Shown here in pieces: positions 41,065-48,359 of a DNA stretch of 64,000 bases (position 1 is its first letter; each line of letters starts with the position of its first letter). The position numbers and the translations under genes were made by a program. The DNA comes from Bacillota bacterium (GTDB taxonomy: Bacteria; Bacillota; UBA4882; UBA8346). The notes under the pieces were generated by a model. That model saw only the letters and a program-made list of their open reading frames with translations, was not told the DNA's origin and made no database searches. The stretch is from NCBI GenBank assembly GCA_023392595.1, contig JAEVYU010000079.1:1-64000 (forward strand), in the 5' to 3' direction.

Positions 41065-42807
41065 TTACCATCCTTTCGTATCTATTCTTTCAAATTGTAA
41101 AACTTCCAGATTGGTTTTCTGGTGATTGAAAACCACCTCGTCGATCTTCACTCCACTCTCCGGATATAAAGATGCCATGGTCCCGCCGTACCAAGCCAAT
41201 TTGGCAATGGAACCGATACCCTTGTCCGGCTGGATGTAAAAGGTTGAAGTGATATTCTTCCCTTCATGGACCGGGTAACGAATCGGACCGAATCTGCCGA
41301 TCTCCTGATTCGGCTCATCGAGCAAAACAATGTATTTGACCCTGTCATCCTCCCCGAATTGGGGATATAAAGCGTCACCCGGATAAAGATCATTCGTTGG
41401 GTAACAAGTCCTGAAGATATTTGAACCATCAGTCTCCAGCCAGGTTTTATGATATTGTTCAAACAAGACTAAGATCTCTTCCTCGCTGATATTCTCACGG
41501 ATCACCTGCTGTTTGGCGGTTGCCAAATTATAAAAAAATGTAGCCCAGCTCTCGTCGATGGGACCTTCGATGGCGGTCACATCATAGATTAGCCTGGTTA
41601 CATCATCCCGGATCTGGACGGTCTGGATCAACATCTCCAGGTTATTCAGTCCATACTTGGGAAGGTTGACCTTTAGAAGTTGACCCGGCTTTAGCCCTTT
41701 GCAGTCCGTTAGAAATTGAAGTTGCCGGCCATCAACCGCATATTGCCGGATCTTGGCGACCGCGCTCTGCAAAGCCGCGTCTTTGCTGTTGGTCTCTTCA
41801 TTCGCCACATTTTCAACCAACCCGCTCCCGGAACCCTGAAAATCCCGTAACCGGTTAATCTCCGGCATACTGGAGTAAACCGCTACCACCGGGAACTCTC
41901 CTTGATATGTCACTTGCAATAAGTCCGTCTCGCCCAAAGCCGCTACCAACTCATCGTCATCATCCTGAACGATTACCGGATCGCCTTTGCTCCAATACCA
42001 CTGCTTTTCCTTGTCTTTACCCTTAATTCCAATCTTAGACGGGGCAACTGCGATAAACCCCAACCCGTCATTTTTATTTATTTTGAGGATGGGTTCCTGA
42101 GCAAGGGGAAAACCCAAGGTGAATGACTTGCTTTGCCCGTCCCCTTTCTTGACCTCCGTAAGAGGATCGGTAATATCCTTTCCGCCCAGAATATATTGTT
42201 TATTACGGTATTGGGGATTACCCTGGGTTACCTCCGGTACGTCCAGGATCTGGGCTGAACTCAACTCCCATGGTGCGGTGTAGGTTATCTTGGAAACAAA
42301 GTGTAACATCCGGCGGCTGTCGATATTCCACCAGAAACCGGCCTTCTCCGCCAAAGAATTCAGGCAGTCGGTGACCGGGATGTAATTAAAAACAGCCTCG
42401 GTAATCACCGGGCCGTCCTGGATGGTAATATCATCCCCATAAATCCCTTCCGGATTTAAATAATACTCTACCAGATCCCTGACGATCCCCCCTGCGGTCA
42501 TATTGGTATAAGAGCGGGCTACGATCCGTTTGTCGGCGAAATAATGATTATCAGCCCCGGTAATGTTATGAAGGATCCCGGGCTCATGGGGACCGCACTC
42601 CTCCTCTTTGGAGTCTTCAATCACTCCTGAAATCAGCAAATCCCCATCGTTATCAAATATTTGGTAAGGTTCTCCCTTCCGGTAATGACTGGTCCCGGCC
42701 TCGTCCCAGACTACAAAAGAGGCGGTGGAACGTTCCCCGATGGTATCCTCAATGGTAATACTCTCATTGATAAAGTTGACTGGAATACCGTTGATTTTTA
42801 CTATCAA
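41065..42807 (-). CDS. Tail hub/tip protein of the second tail
   Basis: 580 aa. The N-terminus VKINGIPVNFINESITIEDT and ISGVIEDSKEEECG recall distal-tail/hub domains. A gp27-like region follows (IVRDLVEYYLNPEGIYGDDI; VTDCLNSLAEKAGFWWNIDS ~150-170). The C-terminal ~100 residues form a further beta domain (IRYPVHEGKNITSTFYIQPD). The layout fits siphovirus-type tail tip proteins lying between tape measure and adhesin. There are no baseplate J/W-type genes in this module. Confidence 0.7.
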   Translation of the reverse strand: MIVKINGIPVNFINESITIEDTIGERSTASFVVWDEAGTSHYRKGEPYQIFDNDGDLLISGVIEDSKEEECGPHEPGILHNITGADNHYFADKRIVARSYTNMTAGGIVRDLVEYYLNPEGIYGDDITIQDGPVITEAVFNYIPVTDCLNSLAEKAGFWWNIDSRRMLHFVSKITYTAPWELSSAQILDVPEVTQGNPQYRNKQYILGGKDITDPLTEVKKGDGQSKSFTLGFPLAQEPILKINKNDGLGFIAVAPSKIGIKGKDKEKQWYWSKGDPVIVQDDDDELVAALGETDLLQVTYQGEFPVVAVYSSMPEINRLRDFQGSGSGLVENVANEETNSKDAALQSAVAKIRQYAVDGRQLQFLTDCKGLKPGQLLKVNLPKYGLNNLEMLIQTVQIRDDVTRLIYDVTAIEGPIDESWATFFYNLATAKQQVIRENISEEEILVLFEQYHKTWLETDGSNIFRTCYPTNDLYPGDALYPQFGEDDRVKYIVLLDEPNQEIGRFGPIRYPVHEGKNITSTFYIQPDKGIGSIAKLAWYGGTMASLYPESGVKIDEVVFNHQKTNLEVLQFERIDTKGW

Positions 42808-42820
42808 ATACGCCGCCTCC

Positions 42821-44185
42821 TTATTTAAGCCCTGTTTTAATCCGGATCATATCCCGCAAGGGAGTGCCCAGTTGTTTTACCAAGGTCCGGCCGTCAATCT
42901 CCAGGATGATATTGGCGGTCCCAAAACCTCCCATTCCGGTTGCGCTGAGTTGGGGGCGGTTTAACGGGATTACCGAAGCCGCGTCCGGTAAGGTTACCAG
43001 CTCCGGCCCCTGCTCGCCAACCAGAGCCATACCTTTTGAAGTAATAACACCTCCCGATGCCAGGGCCGGGATTTGCTGAGATTTAATCGTGGCGATTTGG
43101 ACGGCCCCTTGTGCTGCCGCAGCTGCCGCAAAAGCGATACACTGTGGCCAGCCAGCCTTTAAGGCAGCCACAATTGCCTGCGCCGTATCAATAACGGCAG
43201 TAAATATACCAACGGCTTTATTGGTTTGGGCTTGTTCCTTGGCCAGCTCTTTCTTTTTCTTCTGGGTGTCGGTGTCCAGGGCGTCGATAGCTTTTTTCTT
43301 TTCTTCTTCCGACATCGTGGACTCTAAAATTCGCTGTTTCTCTAAATTATACTGAAGATCAATTGCTTGAGAACGCGCTGCATAGTATTGGGAAAACATG
43401 CCGGAAAGATTATTCACCATATTCTTGCTGGCTGATAACCCTTTATTAATGTTTCCAAGAACATCCTTTTGCTGTTTCTTTTCTTCCTTTTGAATAATTT
43501 TAGTTTTTTGTTTTGCAGCAGATTCGGCAATTTTATTTTTCTGGGAAGCAGTTTTTTGGGCTAAGTTTAATTCGGATTTATTCTCTTTGTTAAGCTGTTG
43601 CAATTCCTTGGAATTATTATTGATTTTTTCATTGGATTTTGGAGATTGCCGCGATCCTCCTTTGAAAAAATTCGAAACATCCTGGGCGCCGTTTTTGAGA
43701 TTGCCCCAAATTGCCGTTCCCGCTTTACCCAAAGTGTTAATTGATTGCTTGACGGCGCTTGCCATGTCATCTACATAACCGGTAACCGCATTCTTCGCTT
43801 CATTAAAACCGGCTTTCATCGCATTCTTATCGAAAGCCAATGCTCCCTTAAATGCTTTATCAAAACCATTTGCCGCCGTGTCCGATAATTTTTGTTTAAA
43901 TAAGTCTACTTTCTGGGTAGTCTTTTGCCATTCCGAGTCTAAATTCTGCAAAATTTGGGTTGTTGAATTCAAATTGTTTTTTAATAGCGCGCTTACATGA
44001 TCAAATTCATCGATAACCTTGTTCAACTCAATTTTTTTAATAGCTTCCTCAGCGTTGCCACCCATCTTATCGATTAAAACTATCAGGTCGGTAATGGATT
44101 GTGCTAATTCCGTCACTTGCCGGTTATCAATTTTTACATTTACCTGATTACTCTGGTTCAAACTTTGATCGTCAACCGTACTCAA
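42821..44185 (-). CDS. Tape measure protein of the second tail
   Basis: 454 aa. It has an extended coiled coil (~1-330) rich in Lys/Gln/Asn (NKENKSELNLAQKTASQKNK; EEEKKKAIDALDTDTQKKKK-like), a hydrophobic Ala-rich helix (~350-375: PQCIAFAAAAAAQGAVQIAT), and the conserved tape-measure end GMALVGEQGPELVTLPDA. It is short, like the contractile tape measure. It lies between the chaperone frames and the hub. Confidence 0.85.
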   Translation of the reverse strand: MSTVDDQSLNQSNQVNVKIDNRQVTELAQSITDLIVLIDKMGGNAEEAIKKIELNKVIDEFDHVSALLKNNLNSTTQILQNLDSEWQKTTQKVDLFKQKLSDTAANGFDKAFKGALAFDKNAMKAGFNEAKNAVTGYVDDMASAVKQSINTLGKAGTAIWGNLKNGAQDVSNFFKGGSRQSPKSNEKINNNSKELQQLNKENKSELNLAQKTASQKNKIAESAAKQKTKIIQKEEKKQQKDVLGNINKGLSASKNMVNNLSGMFSQYYAARSQAIDLQYNLEKQRILESTMSEEEKKKAIDALDTDTQKKKKELAKEQAQTNKAVGIFTAVIDTAQAIVAALKAGWPQCIAFAAAAAAQGAVQIATIKSQQIPALASGGVITSKGMALVGEQGPELVTLPDAASVIPLNRPQLSATGMGGFGTANIILEIDGRTLVKQLGTPLRDMIRIKTGLK

Positions 44186-44211
44186 GATTCACACCACCTC
44201 TATATCTAATA

Positions 44212-44580
44212 CTAAAACAACGTCAAAACATCCGGCGCGCCTTCTTTAAAATGGCGAAGAGACTTTGGGGTCGATTGGTCGACATTGAATAAAACATCCA
44301 TAATTCCAAGCTTTTCCGGAATTTCTCCATGATCGCCGAAAGCCTTGTTTAACACCCCGACCAATGCCACTACCAAAGCTTGATAATTGAGTTCGGCCAT
44401 CATAGCGGTCTGAATATTTTCCCGTTTCAAAGCGTCGGAATAAAGCCAGGCGAGTTGTTCATAGGAAAATTCATCCTCTAATTCAGCGATGGAGTATCCA
44501 TACCACTGGCAGACGGCACTGATGGCTTCTTCCGTATTGATTCGATCATCTGACTCCCCAGTTGTTTCAGTGCCGTCCAA
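44212..44580 (-). CDS. Tail chaperone second frame (GT-like)
   Basis: 122 codons, open in the -1 frame relative to the upstream gene and overlapping it by 103 nt. A TTG at 44580 lacks a good RBS. The conserved-looking part starts at NTEEAISAVCQWYGYSIAEL and is helical (FSYEQLAWLYSDALKRENIQ). It matches the position of the T part of siphophage G/GT chaperones. I could not identify a canonical slippery heptamer, so the mechanism (frameshift or internal start) is open. Confidence 0.6.
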   Translation of the reverse strand: MDGTETTGESDDRINTEEAISAVCQWYGYSIAELEDEFSYEQLAWLYSDALKRENIQTAMMAELNYQALVVALVGVLNKAFGDHGEIPEKLGIMDVLFNVDQSTPKSLRHFKEGAPDVLTLF

Positions 44581-45023
44581 ACAAAATCCAAGCCATTTAC
44601 CTCAAATACAACCTCCGCCAATTGCTTAATCTCTTCAATTGCCAGGCATTTATCCGGCTGAGCGGGATCAAAAAATTCATGAGGCAATCCGCTGGCCGAC
44701 TCCAATAGTACCAAAGGCTCTCTTAAGATTGAATTCAGCAGATCATCTACAAAGTTTAAAGTCTCTGAGGGAATAGTCACCTGTTTCTTTCGCCGGAATA
44801 TTCCGAATAAGAAGCCTTTTTTCCGACACTCATCCGAAGCCCCGTGTTGTTGAAGCTCGCCGACTTTTTGAAATACCGTAACCAATAAGCTGGTGATACT
44901 CTGTTTGAGTTCTTCCAGGCTTGCAATACTAAGACCTTGAATTACATATGTCTTGTCTCGCAGTATAACCTGGGCGCTATTTCTGCGAATGAGTCTCGGA
45001 GAGAGGTTTATATTACTACTCAT
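44478..45023 (-). CDS. Tail assembly chaperone, first frame (G-like)
   Basis: 181 aa. LIRRNSAQVILRDKTYVIQG at the N-terminus, helices SLEELKQSITSLLVTVFQKV and NFVDDLLNSILREPLVLLES, then LAVVFEVNGLDFVWTALKQL-like residues at the end. It is found between the tube and tape measure genes. It overlaps the -1 frame gene at 44212-44580, in the order of siphophage G and GT products. Confidence 0.6.
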   Translation of the reverse strand: MSSNINLSPRLIRRNSAQVILRDKTYVIQGLSIASLEELKQSITSLLVTVFQKVGELQQHGASDECRKKGFLFGIFRRKKQVTIPSETLNFVDDLLNSILREPLVLLESASGLPHEFFDPAQPDKCLAIEEIKQLAEVVFEVNGLDFVWTALKQLGSQMIESIRKKPSVPSASGMDTPSLN

Positions 45024-45068
45024 CTTTGTGATTCCTCCATTTATGTAAATGTACTTGCTAAATAAAAA

Positions 45069-45100
45069 GTAAAACCCAGGTCAAAAGTCCCGGGTTTTAC
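45069..45100 (-). terminator. Terminator downstream of the second tail tube gene
   Basis: AAAACCCGGG...CCTGGGTTTT hairpin followed by a T-rich stretch on the minus strand. It lies between tube and chaperone and may lower expression of downstream genes relative to the abundant tube. Confidence 0.7.
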
Positions 45101-45117
45101 TATAGATTCAAATCATT

Positions 45118-45648
45118 TTATTTCGCTGCTACAACAGCATCCGTAATAGTCATCCATTGTTGTTTGGGATCTGCCGCGGATGTATCTTCTAATAATTCAA
45201 AGGTTAATTGAACATTGGTCGATTTCTTATCCATTACATAAGAACCCGGTTCACTCAAGTAACATTTTTGAATCTTGATACTCCGGGTTCCGCCATCGGG
45301 TCCCGGACCCTGGATATAAATTGTTTTCTTTTGGATGCCCATTCCGGAACCGACACTTAAAACGCCTCCGGTTAAATTGGCATCCGGTAAGGAAAGCGCC
45401 ATCTTTAAGTTTGCCATAGAGGCTTCAGCCAAAGTCATTTTTAACTGGAAAGAAACGCCTTTCATATTGGCGTCGACCGCACCCAAGACTTGATTGACGA
45501 CCCGTTTTTCAATTTCAAATTTGGGAATCAATTCAAGGGCGGCATCGGTAAAGCCAACATCGACACAATCCGCCTCTACCGCACCGTAAGCCCCGATTTT
45601 AATATAATTGGGTACCCCATAAATTAAATTAGTCACTTGTCCTGCCAT
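45118..45648 (-). CDS. Major tail tube protein of the second tail
   Basis: 176 aa from the ATG of MAGQVTNLIYG, with AAGGAG 10 nt upstream. It is beta-rich: GVPNYIKIGAYGAVEADCVD, an ELIPKFEIEKRVVNQVLGAV block, VSFQLKMTLAEASMANLKMA, and a C-terminal STNVQLTFELLEDTSAAD. No sheath gene accompanies it, so this module is read as non-contractile. The call rests on fold pattern and position. Confidence 0.7.
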   Translation of the reverse strand: MAGQVTNLIYGVPNYIKIGAYGAVEADCVDVGFTDAALELIPKFEIEKRVVNQVLGAVDANMKGVSFQLKMTLAEASMANLKMALSLPDANLTGGVLSVGSGMGIQKKTIYIQGPGPDGGTRSIKIQKCYLSEPGSYVMDKKSTNVQLTFELLEDTSAADPKQQWMTITDAVVAAK

Positions 45649-45676
45649 TGTTTCATTTCTCCTTTCGGTTTGTTTT

Positions 45677-46129
45677 TTACGAGTAATCTTCAATGATTAA
45701 CAGATACTGCTGAGTTTGGCGCAATTTATCGGTAGCATTTTCCCGCAAGATTGGCCCTGAGTCGAAAAATTTCTCCTGGCGCACACAGCGGTAATGAAAG
45801 GGGGAGAGATCCAACAAATTCACCGGATTGGCGACTTGCGGCTTATAAAACAATTCCGCTTCAATCTCTGCGGCAATATCCAGGCACTTATTGTGATTAC
45901 TCCTACCGGAAATGTCTTTATCAACATCGATATATAAATAAAGTTCGATTTTATGCTGATTGTTAAGATTCGGATACTCACTCAGCCGGAAATTTACCGC
46001 CGGGTATAATGCGCCTTCTGTTTCGTCCGGCTTAATACGGGAGGAATCCCCCACCAGAGCCACCAGCGACCCTCGCGCCTGAAGCCGGGTTTGTAATGCG
46101 GCTTCAATATTTTTTAAATTCCATGCCAT
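45677..46129 (-). CDS. Tail terminator/completion protein of the second tail
   Basis: 150 aa. NIEAALQTRLQARGSLVALV, GALYPAVNFRLSEYPNLNNQ, KIELYLYIDVDKDISGRSNH (~60-80) and CLDIAAEIEAELFYKPQ follow the pattern of minor tail or terminator proteins (DUF3168-like). It is the first gene of the module and overlaps the longer reading of the tube gene by 17 nt. Confidence 0.65.
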   Translation of the reverse strand: MAWNLKNIEAALQTRLQARGSLVALVGDSSRIKPDETEGALYPAVNFRLSEYPNLNNQHKIELYLYIDVDKDISGRSNHNKCLDIAAEIEAELFYKPQVANPVNLLDLSPFHYRCVRQEKFFDSGPILRENATDKLRQTQQYLLIIEDYS

Positions 46130-46263
46130 ACTTTATTACCGCCTTTCACTTGGTGACGACACATTTGGTGCTCGTTTAATCTCTACATCGCATCACCTCC
46201 TTCCGAGGTTTCGATTGGCCTGTCCGTCCCTCCGCTTCAAAGCTCTAACCGGCCAAAAAATAA

Positions 46264-46383
46264 GGGTCTGTTGCAAAATAAGATTTATCGATAGAGAAAT
46301 ACAATATATGTAACGCTCACCCATTATTTATGGTATATATTGTATTTCTCATTGATTTTAATCCCTTTTTTGCAACAGCCTCT
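46264..46383. mobile_element. MITE with ~45-bp imperfect terminal inverted repeats
   Basis: GGGTCTGTTGCAAAA at the left and its inverse (ending GAGGCTGTTGCAAAA on the minus strand) at the right. Inner arms include GAGAAATACAATATAT. There is no transposase, about 120 bp. The CTGTTGCAAA end resembles IS6/IS26-type termini. Confidence 0.65.
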
Positions 46384-46390
46384 TTTCCAT

Positions 46391-46438
46391 CTGTGCCGCG
46401 CCCTACCCCGCGTATTCCCGGCACATAAACCCGGAGCT
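46391..46438 (-). ncRNA. Conserved hairpin motif, copy 2
   Basis: CTGTGCCGCGCCCTACCCC...CCGGCACATAA: same stem and GC-rich loop as 39445-39484. It lies right after the MITE, upstream of the second tail's first gene. Confidence 0.45.
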
Positions 46439-46497
46439 GTCTCGAAATCCTCAGCCCCACTCTCGGAACAAAATAAGGAGGGAATTGGTTATTTAAC

Positions 46498-46567
46498 AAA
46501 TCCGTCCAATGATTGCTGGCCTTTTTAACGTTAATTGGTGTTGCCATTCTATGGACGAATCTATTAA
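46498..46567. repeat. Leader repeat upstream of the non-contractile tail operon
   Basis: Matches 39302-39374 (shared ATTGGTGTTGCCATTCTATG). The 46130-46859 gap holds the MITE, two hairpin motifs, this repeat and a terminator. A 91-codon frame crossing it is not convincing. Confidence 0.65.
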
Positions 46568-46632
46568 GCTGAAATGATTTGATAGAAAACAAGCTGCCTT
46601 ATTCCTAAACCAAATAAAGCAGCTAAATTTGA

Positions 46633-46671
46633 TTGTGCCGCGCCCCACCCTGCGCTCTATCTGGCACATAA
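46633..46671 (-). ncRNA. Conserved hairpin motif, copy 3
   Basis: TTGTGCCGCGCCCCACCCTG...CTGGCACATAA. The terminal stem is kept with a one-base difference. It is followed upstream by the terminator at 46708. Confidence 0.45.
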
Positions 46672-46707
46672 GACCCTCCCAAAAAACTTGGGCTCACCGC
46701 TAAAAAA

Positions 46708-46744
46708 GGAAAACCGCCCAGGAATTTTCCAGTGCGGTTTTTTG
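46708..46744. terminator. Terminator of the repeat-associated type
   Basis: AAAACCGCCCAGG...CCAGTGCGGTTTTTT hairpin. It corresponds to the terminators inside the 120-bp repeats at 39531 and 47247. Confidence 0.7.
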
Positions 46745-46827
46745 GTTGATTTACCATTCTCGATACACTATGACTTTAAAGATAATTGGCGTCAAAAAAA
46801 CCCCACAGTGTTTAATTAATAACTCAA

Positions 46828-46853
46828 CCACCACCGGCTGAAAGCCGGTGGTG
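46828..46853 (-). terminator. Strong GC hairpin after the 80-aa gene
   Basis: CACCACCGGCTTTCAGCCGGTGGTG on the minus strand, 7 nt after the stop at 46860. The T tract is weak. Similar hairpins occur at ends of IS200/IS605-type elements, but no transposase is present. Confidence 0.5.
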
Positions 46854-46859
46854 AGACAA

Positions 46860-47102
46860 TCACACCAAACCTGGAAATTCACTAACGTATCGGATTTTGA
46901 AATCAGGAAATTCCTCCACAATCTGAATCTTATAATCGGGATGCTCTCCAACCAGCTGCCATTTACCAGGACCATCAGGGAGTTCTTCTACAATTTGTAC
47001 TTTTAAATCGGAAAAACTATCGACCACTCTGACCCGGTAATCGGGAAAATCGTTAACCAGTTGAATCTTACCAAAAATCTCACTCAAATTGATTCTCTTC
47101 AT
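46860..47102 (-). CDS. Small beta-repeat protein
   Basis: 80 aa, ATG with AAAGGAG 8 nt upstream. It is built of ~11-residue repeats with the core V-x-x-FPDY-K-[IV]-[QR] (LVNDFPDYRVRVVD; LVGEHPDYKIQIVEEFPDF), suggesting stacked beta strands. It stands alone behind hairpin motif copy 4 and its terminator, between the second tail module and the transglycosylase region. I do not know its role; the repeat type is one I associate with small Firmicute hypothetical proteins. Confidence 0.7.
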   Translation of the reverse strand: MKRINLSEIFGKIQLVNDFPDYRVRVVDSFSDLKVQIVEELPDGPGKWQLVGEHPDYKIQIVEEFPDFKIRYVSEFPGLV

Positions 47103-47159
47103 GAAGCCGCTCCTTTACAAATAACCGACTTATTCTACTTTAAATAAAGCGGAATTATC

Positions 47160-47196
47160 TTGTGCCCCGCCCCACCCTGCGTATTCCTAGCACATC
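47160..47196 (-). ncRNA. Conserved hairpin motif, copy 4
   Basis: TTGTGCCCCGCCCCACCCTG...TAGCACAT. The closing stem is shortened to TGTGC/GCACA but kept. It lies 58 nt upstream of the 80-aa gene. Confidence 0.45.
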
Positions 47197-47244
47197 ATAC
47201 CCGCCTAGTCCAAAAAGGCCCGCCATAGTCCAATAAAATTTTTT

Positions 47245-47363
47245 ATAAGAAAACCGCTCCCGGGAGTTCCCGGTGCGGTTTTCTTATCGGATGCTAATAA
47301 TATATCACGGTTTTAGGGCTTTTTGGTGCCCTAAAAGTGCCCCAGCAAAACTCGTTTAGCTGC
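47245..47363. repeat. ~120-bp direct repeat right of the non-contractile tail module
   Basis: Counterpart of 39531-39650: terminator 47247-47286 (AAAACCGCTCCCGGGAG...), then TAATAATATATCACGG, TTTTTGGTGCCCTAAAAGTG and AACTCGTTTAGCTGC. Same orientation as the left copy. Confidence 0.8.
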
Positions 47364-47439
47364 ATAAATTTCACTTTTTGTTGATAATCCAAGATATTTT
47401 TAAAATTCCCATTCGAACCGGGAAACTTTTAAGAAACAG

Positions 47440-47598
47440 TCAAGGGTATTCATTAAATTCTTGAACAACTTTGGAATTCAGACGGTAGGAATCTTCCGCC
47501 AATCCTTCGCTCCCTCCGCCGCCCAACCAATACAGTCCCACCAGGAATGTAAATAAGATTAAAATACCGAAACCATCATCCCAAATTTTCTGTTTCAT
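47440..47598 (-). CDS. Small single-TM protein
   Basis: 52 aa, ATG with AGAGG 8 nt upstream. One TM helix (GFGILILFTFLVGLYWLGGG, ~10-29) is followed by an acidic soluble tail (SEGLAEDSYRLNSKVVQEF). It lies 28 nt downstream of the transglycosylase gene and is probably co-transcribed with it. Family not recognised. Confidence 0.6.
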   Translation of the reverse strand: MKQKIWDDGFGILILFTFLVGLYWLGGGGSEGLAEDSYRLNSKVVQEFNEYP

Positions 47599-47625
47599 TG
47601 CTTCAACCTCTTGTTTCCTTTAAAA

Positions 47626-48237
47626 TTAAGTCTCGCTAATCATTCCCAATTCCTGACAACGATAGGCTTCCATCATCACCTTGACTCTTCGAATATAAGC
47701 TTTCGTCTCTTCCGGCATAAATTTCCCCACCCTTTCGGGGCCGGCATTATAGGCCCATATTGCTCCATCGACCGTTTTAAACTGCTTAAATTGTTCTTTT
47801 AAATAACAAGCCCCAAACCTTATATTGGTTCGAATATCAAAGGGATCGGTCAGGCCGTGTTCCCAACTGATTTGCATTAAACCGTAACAGTCGGCGGAGC
47901 TTATGGCATATTGCCGGTATTCGCTTTCGATCCCAATAATAACGGCCACCATTACCGGATCCCAGGTTTTCATGATTTCCCTGTATATCAATTCATTGTT
48001 ACAACCGTAGAAAGCCATAATCCGCTTTACTGTTTTTACTTTCGTGACCTCTTGTTGCAACTGATTCATCTGCTTTTTTTGCTGATGAATCAGTTGCTGA
48101 AGTTTCTGAACCCGGATTTCTTTCTGTTGATAACATGCTAACCCCCATATGATTATACTGATAATGATCAGCCACTTGAAAATATGGAGATTGGTCTTGA
48201 GGTGATAATTTAAAAATCTTGCGGATTGATGCATCAA
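47626..48237 (-). CDS. Membrane-anchored lytic transglycosylase (SLT/GH23)
   Basis: 203 aa. An N-terminal TM anchor (~19-36: IFKWLIIISIIIWGLAC) and coiled coil (~40-70) are followed by the SLT domain. The catalytic Glu is in IIGIESEYRQYAISSADCYG (~103), then LMQISW and AYNAGP (~165), ending in a helical region. It cleaves the glycan backbone to 1,6-anhydro ends. It could open the wall for release of tail particles, or remodel it in sporulation. Confidence 0.88.
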   Translation of the reverse strand: MMHQSARFLNYHLKTNLHIFKWLIIISIIIWGLACYQQKEIRVQKLQQLIHQQKKQMNQLQQEVTKVKTVKRIMAFYGCNNELIYREIMKTWDPVMVAVIIGIESEYRQYAISSADCYGLMQISWEHGLTDPFDIRTNIRFGACYLKEQFKQFKTVDGAIWAYNAGPERVGKFMPEETKAYIRRVKVMMEAYRCQELGMISET

Positions 48238-48359
48238 ATCATCACATTCCTTTCAAATGTCATGCCCTTATCCATGTCTGTATTACCTTTCAAGGCATTA
48301 AAAAGACCATAAAGAATCGGTTAAAAATGCGTCGATTCACGATTATTCTCTATTAAAAT

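Noticed and set aside
46317..46592. 91-codon minus-strand frame upstream of the second tail module
   Set aside because: It runs across the MITE, a hairpin motif copy and the leader repeat, and the equivalent frame at 39.3 kb is broken by stops.
46828..46853. End of an IS200/IS605 element
   Set aside because: Only the hairpin resembles such ends; no tnpA/tnpB remnant is adjacent, so it was called a terminator-like hairpin.
13619..47100. Ordinary complete prophage
   Set aside because: No terminase, portal, protease, capsid, integrase or replication gene was found in 33 kb of tail-related genes. This holds only for what is visible in the window.
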